Shown: positions 9,095-19,440 of the stretch, piece by piece
Position numbering within the stretch: the first letter of the stretch is position 1
Layout: each line of letters opens with the position of its first letter
NCBI GenBank assembly: GCA_903813345.2
Contig: CAIIXF020000006.1
Coordinates: 18,482,348 to 18,511,523, forward strand
Source: Owenia fusiformis
Lineage: Eukaryota > Annelida > Polychaeta > Sabellida > Oweniidae
Direction: 5' to 3'
DNA: 29,176 nucleotides
Position numbers and translations under genes: made by a program
Notes under the pieces: generated by a model
Seen by the model: only the letters and a program-made list of their open reading frames with translations
Database searches by the model: none
Told to the model about the DNA's origin: nothing

Positions 9095-9289
9095 ACCTCC
9101 TTCACCAGGCCCCATGAGACCCATGCCATCAAGACCTCAGGGTCGTTCTGCTCCAGCTCCCCCAGCTCCTGGCAGACCAGCCCCAAATATACCAGCAAGA
9201 CCAGCTCCTACCATACCAGGTCGCCCAGCTCCTAGCCCTGTAAACACAGATAATAGCTTTGGAGGGCTTCCACCCCCTCTAATACCATC
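9095..9289 (+). CDS. Dynamin proline-rich domain exon
   Basis: After completing Gly, the exon encodes 64 further full codons of a proline- and arginine-rich tail: PPSPGPMRPMPSRPQGRSAP, then repeats of the form PGRPAP, IPARPAP and IPGRPAP, ending in GLPPPLIPS. These PxxP/RPxP motifs are the docking sites for SH3 proteins (amphiphysin, endophilin, intersectin and similar in known dynamins). The acceptor is TTTTTTGCAG; the donor TC|GTAAGT splits a Ser codon. If the intron is retained, the next codon is TAA, which would end the protein at Ser. Two alternative terminal exons complete the Ser codon. Confidence 0.95.
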
Positions 9290-10066
9290 GTAAGTATCCA
9301 GGGGTTTCACTTTGTAAATCAAGGACTGGTGTGGGGACTACACAAATTACAAATATAAATATTGTACACAGTAAAGGGCATATTTCTTTTGTATGTTTTA
9401 GTGATAAGAAAGAACAATGGCCGATAATTAAAAATGAAACAACATAAATTCACCAATTCAATCATATATTCAAGAGTTTAAGCCATAAGAGTAGACACAT
9501 AATATTCTGTCAGTATCAATGTATATCTCTATAAACACATTCATCTCACTTTCTTATAATACCAATTTGATGTTCTATGAAATGCCTAGTTGTAATCACA
9601 AAAATATACACAAAGAAATAGTGCTAATATTTCATATTCATAACTATCAAATTATAATTGCATGGCTATATTTGGGTATAACATTCAAAGCATGCAAGCT
9701 TCTTTAAAACACCATAGATTGAATATGATAGTACTGCACTAATAGTAATAATAATTCATAGTTTTAATTTGTTCAACCAAATAGATGCATGTCTCATTTT
9801 AATGTACAGATAGCATGCCATATGTTGCCAATATTGTGCTAATTGCAGTTCAGTGTACAGTTTATTGTTCTCTAAACTGCATGTGGAAATTCTGCACATC
9901 AACATTTATTCTGTATTCAGTATTTCATTTTGTTGCAATATTGAAACACTTATAATTTGCATGTCTACCACAAGACATCACATTTCATATACCCCACATC
10001 TGCACGTGGCTATTCTAAATAACTATTCGTTTTCATTAAGAGTTTCTGATTTATTTATTTTATTAG
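9290..10066 (+). other. Dynamin intron before the first terminal exon
   Basis: AT-rich intron with no exon-like block. The open frames at 9519-9707 and 9853-10266 are not supported; the second overlaps the terminal exon at 10067 in a different frame. Confidence 0.6.
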
Positions 10067-10148
10067 GCGTCCCTATTCACAGCATTCATATCAGAGTGTA
10101 CCTCCCAAGATTCCTGGCAGGCCTTCAATCCCAGCTCGCCCATTATGA
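10067..10148 (+). CDS. Dynamin alternative terminal exon 1
   Basis: Following TTTATTTTATTAG, one base completes Ser, then 26 codons read RPYSQHSYQSVPPKIPGRPS and IPARPL, ending in TGA (10146-10148). The proline motifs PPKIPGRP and IPARP and the correct split-codon phase show it is a genuine alternative dynamin C-terminus. No donor is needed; an AATAAA lies at 10916-10921. Compared with terminal exon 2 it adds a Tyr/Gln/Ser-rich spacer and a second RP motif. Confidence 0.85.
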
Positions 10149-10357
10149 TGTGCCACAAGTGTATATAGGCATCTCTTATAAACTGTATATAAAGTTAGCA
10201 CCAAAAGCTTCATATGTTTGCATAGTATTAGCTTGTTTGGAAGTGGGGTTCGGGAAATATCTATAGTGTTATGAAGTGTGTGCTTTCTATTAATATTAAT
10301 TTCCTTTGTAATACCTTTAGTTCTGCTGGAGGTTTAAATCTTGATTTTTATCTGTTT

Positions 10358-10469
10358 ATTAGTCTCCAACTTTTTTGTGGACGGTGTTAGTGTTAAGTGG
10401 TCAGTGTTTGTTAGTGGTCTGTGTCTGTAACAAATGGCAGGTGGAGACATTTTGCATGTTAATGCCTTA
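10358..10469 (+). repeat. Dispersed GTCACCACC repeat, copy 2
   Basis: Shares TAGTCTCCAACTTTTTT, GTGTCTGTAACAAATGGC and GACATTTTGCATGTTAATGC with the copies at 3991 and 14751, same orientation. The left inverted end has been lost. It lies in the 3' untranslated part of the short-tail transcript. Confidence 0.6.
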
Positions 10470-10915
10470 TGTAGCTTTTTTCCTCATGTTTGAATTTTTG
10501 TGTTGTCTTTTGAAGCATTGAGATTGAGAATATCAAGTATGTATTGTTTTGTTTGACTGGTCTGAGAATGTTCAACGTAGCTATCATTCTTTTGTGTTCT
10601 CATTTTGGAACCAATGAGAAGCTTTGTTTTGCTTATAGATGAAAAATGTATATATGTAATATCAGGGGTTCTTTCTGTGTTCTGTCTTGGAAGCTGAGAT
10701 ATGTTGGTTCAACATGTAGAAGTTTCAAAGGTTGTCATTATTTTGTGTTCTGAAAAAGCTTTCAAAAGCTATACTAACCTATTAACAGTTTGTGCTTTGA
10801 TAACTCTGTAATATCACAATTAGCGTTATATGAATTTTGAACTAACATATCTGCATGATGAAATTGTTCCTATTGCTGCTGTTGTGTGCTCATCTGAAGA
10901 TAGATTACATCTAGT

Positions 10916-10921
10916 AATAAA
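10916..10921 (+). terminator. Possible polyadenylation signal for the short-tail isoform
   Basis: AATAAA lies 768 nt after the stop codon of terminal exon 1 and before terminal exon 2. It is the first canonical signal I see on the + strand in this interval. Confidence 0.4.
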
Positions 10922-11386
10922 GTCCCCTCATATTCTCCTTAAGAATGGAAAAACAGAGAGATTTGTTGACCCACTTAAAGAAATATAGAATTTCACTCAG
11001 TTTTGTGCACTTGAATATATTACATCAGTAATGACTGAAATTTTTAGAAACAAAATTGCAAAAACCTTTGAATCGTAATTTTGATAATCTTTTGAAAAAA
11101 TCTCTCTGTTATATAGTAAAGTATACTTAGGAATAGAAAAATTGCTCTTGTTTTAGATTTTTAATTCATAGCTTTGTAGCATAGATCAAATATAGATACA
11201 AGTATTAAATCAACTAGTTCATGTATATGAGCAATATTGTTGTCACATTTAGTGAATTATCAATTTTGTAAAGAATATTGTCATTTTTTTTGTGTGTGTT
11301 TATTTGCATCTTGAGAAATCTGCCATATTCCACCCTCCCCAGTTATCTCAGAAAATGCTTACATTTAAACTAAATATTTTTTTCAG

Positions 11387-11435
11387 GAGGCCAAACCCTG
11401 GTGTTCCACCAAGGATTCCTTCCAGACCCAACTAA
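11387..11435 (+). CDS. Dynamin alternative terminal exon 2
   Basis: After ATTTTTTTCAG, one base completes Ser, then RPNPGVPPRIPSRPN and TAA (11433-11435). The tail ends exactly in PSRPN, the core of the motif that in vertebrate dynamin 1 binds the amphiphysin SH3 domain (PSRPNR); the final Arg is replaced by the stop. Acceptor and split-codon phase match the exon at 9095. Confidence 0.93.
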
Positions 11436-12074
11436 CCCCATTCGGCAGTTCAGACACTTCCAGTCAGTTGGAATTTTAGATACAACCCTATTGTACAGAA
11501 CAGACTAAGGGATCAACCATTATTAATCAGATGATGAGACTAAATGAGCAATATGTGTTATGGATGTTAGTCAGTAATTTACAGTGGTGTACAATCATGG
11601 ATATTAGGAGAAACAATGTTGTTGTTGAAATCTAACTAGCATTTGGTTTTATCAGCTAATCTCAGACCAAATAATATATGAAAATGGAGTTCTTGGAATT
11701 GTAGACGAAAGTTGCATTGAAAAGAAGATACTACTGTACAGACACCCACCTTTTGCATGGTGTGGATATTTATAGGTAAAGTTTTTCACATTAAGTGAAT
11801 TCAATCAAAAGATGCTGTAGTTTATTGGGTATGCAATGTTTGAGGTATGTGTGTGATTAGCACATCACATCAAAATAGTCTTAATGGTTGTTATGTTCTT
11901 GTATCTCGTAAACTTTGTGTCTGTACTCACCTAGTTCTATGCAAATTATTTTCACAGTTTTTCTACATTCTTGTAATGGTATTAGTACTGGTCCATATTT
12001 TGTAGTATGTTTGTATCCAATGATACTCTTTTGTTATTGATGACAGTTATGGTGAAACTAGTGGTAGTGCTAAA

Positions 12075-12167
12075 TAATGTAGGCATATTCAGTGGTCATA
12101 TCCAAGTCCCCTGGTCTATTAACAGAATATTAATGTAGGCATGTAAAGGGGTCATATCTAGGTCCCT
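12075..12167 (+). repeat. Direct repeat in the dynamin 3' UTR
   Basis: AATGTAGGCAT followed by GGTCATATC and GTCCC occurs at 12075-12110 and again at about 12132-12166, roughly 57 bp apart. Confidence 0.6.
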
Positions 12168-12367
12168 TACAATTTTAAATTGGCCAAATTTCAGACCTGA
12201 GTATTATCCACACACATTTTAATGCAATTATGGAGAATTCGATAGTGAAACACTGAAGTGGTACTGATTGGTCCCTATCATATTCTGAAAACATATTATA
12301 GGCTTATAAATAGCAAGGTGTAAATCTGTTTTTTATGAGTTATGTACATATTTCTGTTAAGATTGTA

Positions 12368-12410
12368 AATAAAACTCATAGCTGGTTAACATGTATGTAT
12401 GTGCAATAAA
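12368..12410 (+). terminator. Dynamin polyadenylation signals
   Basis: Two AATAAA hexamers, at 12368-12373 and 12405-12410, about 0.95 kb after the long-tail stop, followed by a GT-rich tract. These are the best candidates for the main gene end. A further AATAAA at 13614-13619 may be used or may be chance. Confidence 0.6.
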
Positions 12411-12440
12411 AAGAATCCCATGGAAATGTCTTGTTTTGAT

Positions 12441-13338
12441 AAAATCATAGTGGTAGAAAGAGGAATTAGCAGGTAAAGTAAATAAGCATTGATTAAAAAA
12501 CATTTTAAATTTTATGTGGCAATTTTACCTAATCATTTAATTTTCCAATTGACTAATTTCTGCCATGTTGGGTAAATTAAATATCCGATATATTATCTTC
12601 ATGATGTTATCCAATGGGAAGTTTCTTGTCATTTAGAAAATTAAAATAAGGAAAATGATAAAATTTGACCATTCGGCAAACTAATCCCTCAGATTAAATA
12701 TCACTTATACAGTATGTGAAATTGCAAGAAATCAGGTTATTTATTTGATTTGAGAAAAGATGTGGTGTAATCATAACCATAAGTTATGTATGATAAAAGT
12801 TATTTAATTCATTGTTGTACCATGGAAACCTTAAGAGAATTATAGATTTTAGCTATTCCTCATTTTAAAAACTGGCTTTCACTGGCATTGTAATCACCCC
12901 TGTTTCTTTATTTCTAGTCTTGATATAGGCTAGTATCACATGCCTGGTGTGGAGGCTCCAAAACTATCCCTTTCTGCCCATATATCATCTCATTTTCTTT
13001 CCATAACAGTTATACCAAGATACAAAATATTACAGTACTAATTGCACTTCATGTTAATGCACAATATTCACTATCATGTTTTTATTAATATTTCTGCAGA
13101 GGTCTGGTACTTGAACGCAGAAATCTTTGATCAATTTTGTACAAAAAGTAATGATAAGTAGGTAGGATGAATATGGACTACGAATCTTTTAGAAGGACAT
13201 ACTGTACATCTCAATCATTCTTCAGTGTTTAGGGATAATTAAATGGACAGTTGTCAATAGCATCAGTCATCATGACTTACTCTCTGTGAGCGTGATCTTT
13301 CGTACACATTTTGTACATTTGGTTTGGCATTTTGAGCA
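12441..13338. other. Intergenic, nothing recognised
   Basis: AT-rich sequence downstream of dynamin. I see no exon, RNA gene or clear repeat in it on either strand. Confidence 0.5.
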
Positions 13339-13494
13339 TACAGTGCAGTAGAACCAACCTGTGTTCTTGGAACATTTTCAGAGCCTCAAAATAGTGTCCA
13401 ATTGGGAGATGTTTCACTGACATTAAGTTAAAGGGTAGTTGAACTTTTAAGTGTTCCACTCACAGATGTGTTCAATATTACAAATTTTACTGTA
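13339..13494 (+). repeat. Pogo/Tigger-like MITE, copy 2
   Basis: Begins TACAGTGCAGTAGAACC and ends TTTTACTGTA, with internal tracts CATTAAGT and GTGTTCCACT in common with the reverse complement of 5487-5664. A - strand open frame at 13277-13459 lies mostly inside it and is not a gene. Confidence 0.65.
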
Positions 13495-13972
13495 TGTGTG
13501 CTTACATTTATCAAACCACAGACGTGTGTTGTAAAATACAGTGAGCCATGAAGATATATTAGGCTGATGGTGTATATGTATAAACTGTTCATAAGGTAGA
13601 TTGTACAGAAAGTAATAAATTGTTTAATTGTGAATGTATATGTACATTTTTATTTATAAAGCATCATAAATTGTTATCTTCACTGTTATAGCATGCATGC
13701 AGTTAACACCAGTTAGAAGGGCTGAGTAGTTTTGTGCACATCCCTAAGAAACATGGATAATTATCCTGTAAATTATTAAAGGGTTGTAAGCATTTCTTAG
13801 AGCTGTGTGAAAGACTGTAAAATGTGTATTATGTTGAGTCCCTTTAAACAATGGGTGTTGGTGAAATGCATTTAGTGTACAAAATATTATATGTATGATG
13901 TATAGTGGAAATATTAATATAATGTAATAACATTATTAATGATTAGAAAATACATATGTCATGTTATTTTGT

Positions 13973-14233
13973 TATATGAGCCAGGCCACAGGAAAAGGGG
14001 TCTTATCACAGAATTTTTCAATATTCTGATTTTTTGTTTATCTTAAAAAGCACAAAGAGACCTTTCAAATGAGCCATGGCTTGTGTCTTAACAATTTTTC
14101 CTTGTATATATAAACCAATAAGTCATATTTGAATTTAGCACATTTTCCTCTTAATCTTGGGCACATTTTTGGCTCTGTAGTACAATTTCAATTTTTGTGA
14201 TAAGACCGGTTTTCCTATGGCCAGGCTCATATA
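13973..14233. mobile_element. MITE with ~45-bp terminal inverted repeats
   Basis: A 261-bp element. The left end TATATGAGCCAGGCCACAGG and the right end, whose complement reads TATATGAGCCTGGCCATAGG, continue through GGTCTTATCACA. The arms are about 45 bp with few mismatches. The interior has no coding capacity. The family is not identified. Confidence 0.8.
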
Positions 14234-14247
14234 TTTATTTTGAAAGG

Positions 14248-14731
14248 TACATTTAAACCTGAGTAGGTGAACACCTCTCTAGTGAACCCCTATCAACAGT
14301 GAACTAGCAAACCCTTTCTCTCCCATTGCTTCCACTGAAACTTTGTGAACACCTTCCTACTTTGACCAGTGGACACTAAATCTTGGCAAAATTAATTGAA
14401 TTATCCTTGTCAAGTGAACATTGACTCAGATTTCTCACTATTTTCTGCAACTGTCTTATTACAGTTTAGCATGAATTATCAATTTGCAAGAAGGTAAAAA
14501 GGTGTACAGTGTTCTAATCTCGTCTGCTGACTGAACACAGAAACTGAAGGGATTTAACCAAAAATTACAAATTAAGGTTGAGCATTGCCTCTAGTCTCTA
14601 CAGCTCCCTTAAATAATTGGTGTCCATACAATACGGCAAAATGCCACGAAATCAAATCCTGTCTGTAGTGAACACCAACACAGAACGCTTTTTCTCAACA
14701 AAAAAGTTCAATATACAAAGGTTTTACTGTA
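14248..14731. repeat. Larger pogo/Tigger-like element, degraded
   Basis: Starts TACATTTAAACCTGAGTAGG and ends AAAGGTTTTACTGTA, which are degenerate Tigger-type ends. The interior has repeated GTGAACAC motifs characteristic of this kind of element but no transposase frame. It begins 14 bp after the preceding MITE, so the two may be nested or adjacent insertions. Confidence 0.5.
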
Positions 14732-14750
14732 TTTGGTTACTTTTAATCAT

Positions 14751-14889
14751 GTTACCACCAGATGTGGTGACATATTGTTATAGTCTCCAACTTTTTTGTG
14801 AAGTATGTTCGGTGGTCGGCGTCTGTAACAAATGGCGTTCAGCGTCTGTAACAAATGGCAGGTGGTGACATTTTGCATGTCAATGCCTT
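14751..14889 (+). repeat. Dispersed GTCACCACC repeat, copy 3
   Basis: Contains GTTACCACCAGATGTGGTGA at the left and GGTGGTGACATTTTGCATGT at the right. The internal GCGTCTGTAACAAATGGC block is duplicated here, unlike in copies 1 and 2. Confidence 0.65.
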
Positions 14890-15906
14890 GTTTTGGCTAA
14901 GTTATAGCCAGAGCTAGCCAATCTATACCAATCATTTCAATATATAAAATTGTGAGACTGTGCTGTTCAATATTTCAAAGTTTTTATGACATTTTTATGA
15001 AATTTTTCTGTGAAAGATCATGTGTGTCCACGAATGTCAAATGTATTTATTGCCTAACACCTTTAATCACTGACAGGCGCATTTTATTCTACAATGCAGG
15101 TGAATCACATTTAATTACTGAAAGCATAAGCATCGTTTATAAAAGTAAGTCGCCTTAAACAAGTATGTGAATGTTAATGGCCATATCATGGGCTTCAAGT
15201 TTATGGTCATATTAATGGTGATATGTATGTATGGCGAGAGCAACAACTAACCGTGCGGGATAAATTTAAGGATTTAAGCCCTGAATTCTGTTCAGTGTGG
15301 ACTGATTATCATGTGTGAGCATTTTCAATAGTTTCATTAATAATAAGAAAAACATGTTTAATGAAAATAGAATAAGATATACTTGTATTATCAAAGATTA
15401 CATTTGCCGTCTTCAAATTACTGGAGTGACCTTGAATGTCACGTAGCCTTTATAAATGCATGTATGAAGGAATATGTGCCTTCTAATCATGGTGGTTAAA
15501 GGAAGAAAAACGCACAGAAACATTATCCAATGATTCCATTTTATACTGTCATAATAACACAAAAGTATGAGATGGTTATCAAACTGGAAACATTACTATT
15601 ACGGTAAAGATGGAATAGAACAAGAAACTCAGTGCTCAGAATTAGAAAATTAATAACACATTGAAAAATTAGTTTAAAAATAACAATCCCTAAAGCAGGT
15701 GCGCTCAAGAGTGTCCTGCAAGTTTCCTAATCAATCAGTCAACTCGGAAAAGTCACTACAGGATTAAGTTTATAAACAAAAATCAGACATGAAAGTATGG
15801 TTATGGCTTATATTTACACATTTAACTTTTTAATGCTAAGTTTGGCAAATATGTTTTTACAATTCAAATATAGTTTGTCATGAGACTAGACATAGTATGG
15901 TACTGT
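14890..15906. other. 3' flank of the cysteine-rich peptide gene
   Basis: No exon recognised. On the - strand a variant polyadenylation hexamer ATTAAA (complement at about 15829-15834) lies about 75 nt past the stop codon of the peptide gene. The small + strand open frame at 14952-15158 has no supporting features. Confidence 0.4.
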
Positions 15907-16098
15907 TCAATGTGGTATTTTGAGTCCGTCATTTGTAAAAGAACAGCGCTTGTAAATAGTAGCTCCGAGTTGATGGTCTACTACACACTCGAGTCTTTCC
16001 TCCATGCAGAATCCAAACACTTTGGTTGTATCACCATCGGTTTGACTACACAGGTCACCCTCTTTCAGTTGACAACGACGTTTCTCTGGATCAGTACA
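15907..16098 (-). CDS. Small secreted cysteine-rich peptide, terminal exon
   Basis: On the - strand, 63 codons and a stop begin right after an acceptor (ATTAATAG); two in-frame stops just upstream show that the coding block must start there. It reads CTDPEKRRCQLKEGDLC, then a 13-residue loop, CMEERLEC, and ends KRCSFTNDGLKIPH. Six cysteines are spaced C-x7-C-x7-C-x13-C-x6-C-x13-C, enough for three disulfides. The EGD-C, short Cys-Leu-Glu-Cys and RCS pattern loosely recalls small disulfide-rich secreted domains such as colipase/prokineticin-like or IGFBP-like ones, but I cannot assign a family. It starts in phase 0, matching the signal-peptide exon at 19515-19441. The dibasic/tribasic KRR near the start could be a processing site. 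Function unknown: hormone, defence or other secreted role are all open. Confidence 0.7.
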   Translation of the reverse strand, partial: CTDPEKRRCQLKEGDLCSQTDGDTTKVFGFCMEERLECVVDHQLGATIYKRCSFTNDGLKIPH

Positions 16099-16116
16099 CT
16101 ATTAATACGGAGTGAA

Positions 16117-16171
16117 TATGAAATATAGTGCAACATTTATGAAATATAGTACAATATGAAATATAGTGCAA
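16117..16171. repeat. Triplicated 17-bp motif
   Basis: TATGAAATATAGTGCAA occurs at 16117-16133, with one change at 16138-16154, and again exactly at 16155-16171. It lies 20 nt upstream (in - strand terms) of the splice acceptor of the cysteine-rich exon. Confidence 0.85.
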
Positions 16172-16771
16172 TAAAAATGATATTTAGAGACAGGTGATAT
16201 CTTTATCAATGGGACAATTGACGATAATTGACATTTTTAAAATCTGTTATTGTACTAGAGACTGCGACATATATGTTGATTTCATGGACATGCATGTGTT
16301 TTTTATCGACCAGACTTTAAGCAATCATTACCACAAGGTACCTGTTTGGAATATTGCTTATCTTTTTAAAAAATATCACTTTAATGATGGATTTTTAGAC
16401 AATTAAGAAATATTTTATTTTTTCGGCAAATATAATCTCGTACTTCTTAACATGAAATGTATCGATTGCGTTGATATTTTTGAGCATGTTAATAAAATGT
16501 ATGTGCTACCAACTCTTGAAAGCGAGATGTTTGATATGTTTTAGTCACATAATTAAGTATGTTTTACTATATGTATATACGATTTGTCAAATATCTGTAT
16601 CCTCCAACACATCGGCCATATTAATATACACTATTGATGCATTATTTTGGTGAAAGCTATGCCACAAGGAACATTTTGATGACATATCTTCGATTGCAGA
16701 CAATGGAGATATATGATTGAGTGTAGGTATTTCTGTCGTGAATTCAAGTTGTCTAGACGAGGCTGTCCAAT

Positions 16772-16934
16772 ATTTTGTATCCTCCAAACATTAAAATATC
16801 ATCTATGGGAGAAAAAAACTTCAAATTATTATTTTGAGAAATGAAAGTACTTAATAAAAGTGTTTAGATCATCATTTTGATTTTTGAATTATTTGAATTG
16901 TCTTTGTAAAACTTAATTAAGGAGGATACAAAAT
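16772..16934. repeat. Inverted-repeat element with 14-bp ends
   Basis: ATTTTGTATCCTCC (16772-16785) is perfectly complementary to GGAGGATACAAAAT (16921-16934), enclosing a 163-bp AT-rich unit. A further TGTATCCTCCAA is at about 16597. Possibly a small MITE. Confidence 0.45.
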
Positions 16935-17419
16935 GACTTTAAAATTATGTGAAACATAAACGTACAATCAAAAAAGTTAGTTGTATTCATATTTTTACGT
17001 TTATATTTAAATTACAGCAAAGAATGAGTCATTGCCAAACCAAGAAACAATATATTTCAATCTCAGTTTCACATGTGATCATGTTATAACTTTGTGGGAA
17101 TAGCGATGCATGTAACCTTTACATTTCTATTCAACATGCTATGCTTTCTTTTTATTTCCATGACCGACACAAAACCATACAACTTTGAATGATGTTTCTC
17201 ATTCCCTCATTGCCCATGCTGCGTGTTTTTTCATGATATTATATTTTGAATGCCGTTTGTCGTCCCCTATGATGAATGTTTGGCCTTTACCCGAAATGAT
17301 AAATGTTGCTTGCACATCTTAGTGATTGTAAGTGCCAGAATACTTTTATATCGATTCCAATGAACATGATTGCATCCATTGCAATCTTTAATACTTCACA
17401 TGCAATATGAGCAACATGC

Positions 17420-17932
17420 CCGTAGCCAGCTTTTAGTAAGGGGGGGGGGCTGACAAGGTCATTGAAGGTGAAATCTCAAATCTAAAGTCAGATTTGAACT
17501 TCTGAGAACTTGTAGATGACTTTGAAAAAAAAGAATTGATCAATTTGGAGCAAGTTGAAAAAGACCTTCTTGACCTTGAGAAGGTCAAATATTTTTTTGA
17601 CGTTGAGAATGTCATTGAAGGTCAAATCTATAGTCAGATTTGAACTTTTGAGAATTTCTAGATGATTTTGAAAAAGAAATTGGTCTATTTGAAACAAGTT
17701 AAAAATACCTCTTTGACCCTTTTTGATCTTGAGAAGGTCAATGAAGGTCGAATCTCAAATCTAAAGTCAAATTTGAACTTCTGATAACTTGTAGATAATT
17801 TGAAAAAAGTTGAAAAAATATCTTTTTGACGGTCACCGAATGTCAAATCTTGAAGGTCAAATAGAAAGAATATCGTTCAAGATCGCACGAGCCTCAAATC
17901 CCCCAACACACACACAGCCTGGCTGCTCGTGC
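17420..17932. repeat. AGGTCA-rich imperfect tandem repeat block
   Basis: After CCCGTAGCCAGC and a run of ten G (17440-17449) come about three imperfect copies, each about 150 bp, of AAGGTCAAATCT..CAGATTTGAACTTCTGAGAA..TTGTAGATG. The right side has a CCCCC tract, AGCCTGGCTG, and a small GCACGAG/CTCGTGC hairpin (17885-17891, 17926-17932). The tandem unit is the same family as parts of the 26.5-28.2 kb element. Open frames on the - strand here are by-products of the repeat. Confidence 0.7.
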
Positions 17933-19440
17933 AGTACTAGGTTTTTATTTTATTAAGCAAAAGGTAACGGTTAAAATGGAAAATGGAATTTGATTGCTTC
18001 ACAAAAAACGTTGTAGAAACGAACGTTTGATAATACAATACAATATTTCAAGATGTCAAAATCCACCTCATTCTAAAAAATGTGTCTAAATTCCATGATG
18101 ATCACTTACAGAATAAAAAAGTTAGAAACTTCTAAAAAGCTCTCCGTATTAATCATTCTCTTTTACATTTCTTCGTAGGAGAAGAAGTAATATTAGGGAG
18201 TTTAAGCTTGCATGTAAAATCGAAACGCCAACTTATGTGTTGTACCTTACTGTAACCGAGCATTATACCATATACTACATTGATAGTTTGTGAAGTTTGA
18301 ACTAAAAGATTCACGGTCAAGTTCGCTGTCTAGGATGTTACAGACATTAACATATACAAATATCAAAAACTAGATTAGATCTTTCTGAAACGATGAAAAC
18401 ATCAGTTTGCTCATGCTCAAATGTCATCACCCGTGCTGTACCTACAGTGTGCGTTCGACTGTCACGCATAATTTGGTACACACCCTGTTATAATAGGACC
18501 CGGTCCATTCACTTTCAAAATTAAACTATTTGAAAGACTTAACAAATATAATTAAACAACGGAAAATGAATATATTACATTAAAATACCTTATTTGTAAT
18601 ATAAAAGAGTGAAAATGTTGCTTTTCAACATTATTTATAATGTATGATGTTATAAAGTAGGCCATGTCATAGTAAAAGGGGTACTCTTGGAATGATTAAT
18701 GGAGTCTAATATAAATGTATCATCCAAAACAGATGTGTATTGGAGGATTCATGATTATTAGACACCCTTATCTGTAAAAAACTTATTAAATGAAGCCACA
18801 AACTTTGTCCTATAGTGAGGGCATCGGAGAACAACTGTACATGTAAAATTGTATGAACGTATCTTGCCAATTTCTTAAGTTATCGCTTTTGACATAGGGG
18901 TCGTTCAAAATAATTTGCGGCTAATAATTTCAAACGATAACGTTGGCTCTATTTACATTTTTATTTTTACAATTCAATACTAATATCCAAGGAAACATGT
19001 TTATTGTTTGTTTGACACACACAAATGTGATAAATAATATCTTATTTGAAATTAAACCATTACTTATTGAACGATCAACGAAAATATGTTAATTTTTTAT
19101 TCCTTTGAAAATTGCTCAGGTTACGAAATGCCAATATAGTTCCAATGATGCCGCTTACGAATTTACAAATATAATGTGTTTCCTCTACAATTCAAGAAAA
19201 ATCCATCGTCATATGAATATTTTAATTTTCGAATTTTGTATTTTTTGAAATATCAACTATCGTAAATTGGCCCCAATACAATTCAGTAAAATAACATAAG
19301 TGAAGAGCAAAATTCCCACGATGCCTTATACCAACTAGACAGAAATCGGATGAAACAGAATTTGGCTTTTGATCAGTTGATAGTAAAATAACGCGTTCAG
19401 TGTTATAATTTTCTGACCTACATATAATATGTATACATAC

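Larger units (their letters stand above)
11436..12440 (+). other. Dynamin 3' untranslated region
   Basis: Non-coding DNA between the stop codon and a pair of polyadenylation signals at 12368-12373 and 12405-12410. A GT-rich tract (TGTCTTGTTTTG) at about 12427-12438 would suit the downstream element. It contains a short direct repeat at 12075-12167. Confidence 0.6.
16099..19440 (-). other. Putative 3.3-kb intron of the cysteine-rich peptide gene
   Basis: Between the donor GAA|GTATGT (19440) and the acceptor TAATAG (16099). It holds several repeat features listed separately. No further exon is obvious, although a short one could be missed. Confidence 0.5.

Noticed and set aside
9137-9322. Gly/Ala-rich - strand frame
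   Set aside because: Antisense of the proline-rich exon; composition is the expected mirror.
9853-10266. 137-codon + open frame
   Set aside because: It overlaps the alternative terminal exon in another frame; the dynamin frame there (RPYSQHSYQ..IPARPL) has the right phase and motifs.
15880-16128. 82-codon + strand frame
   Set aside because: Antisense to the six-cysteine exon, which has splice context and a cysteine pattern; the + frame has neither.
16587-16787. 66-codon - strand frame as an internal exon of the peptide gene
   Set aside because: Flanked by TCCTCCAA repeats, low cysteine content and no fitting splice phases.
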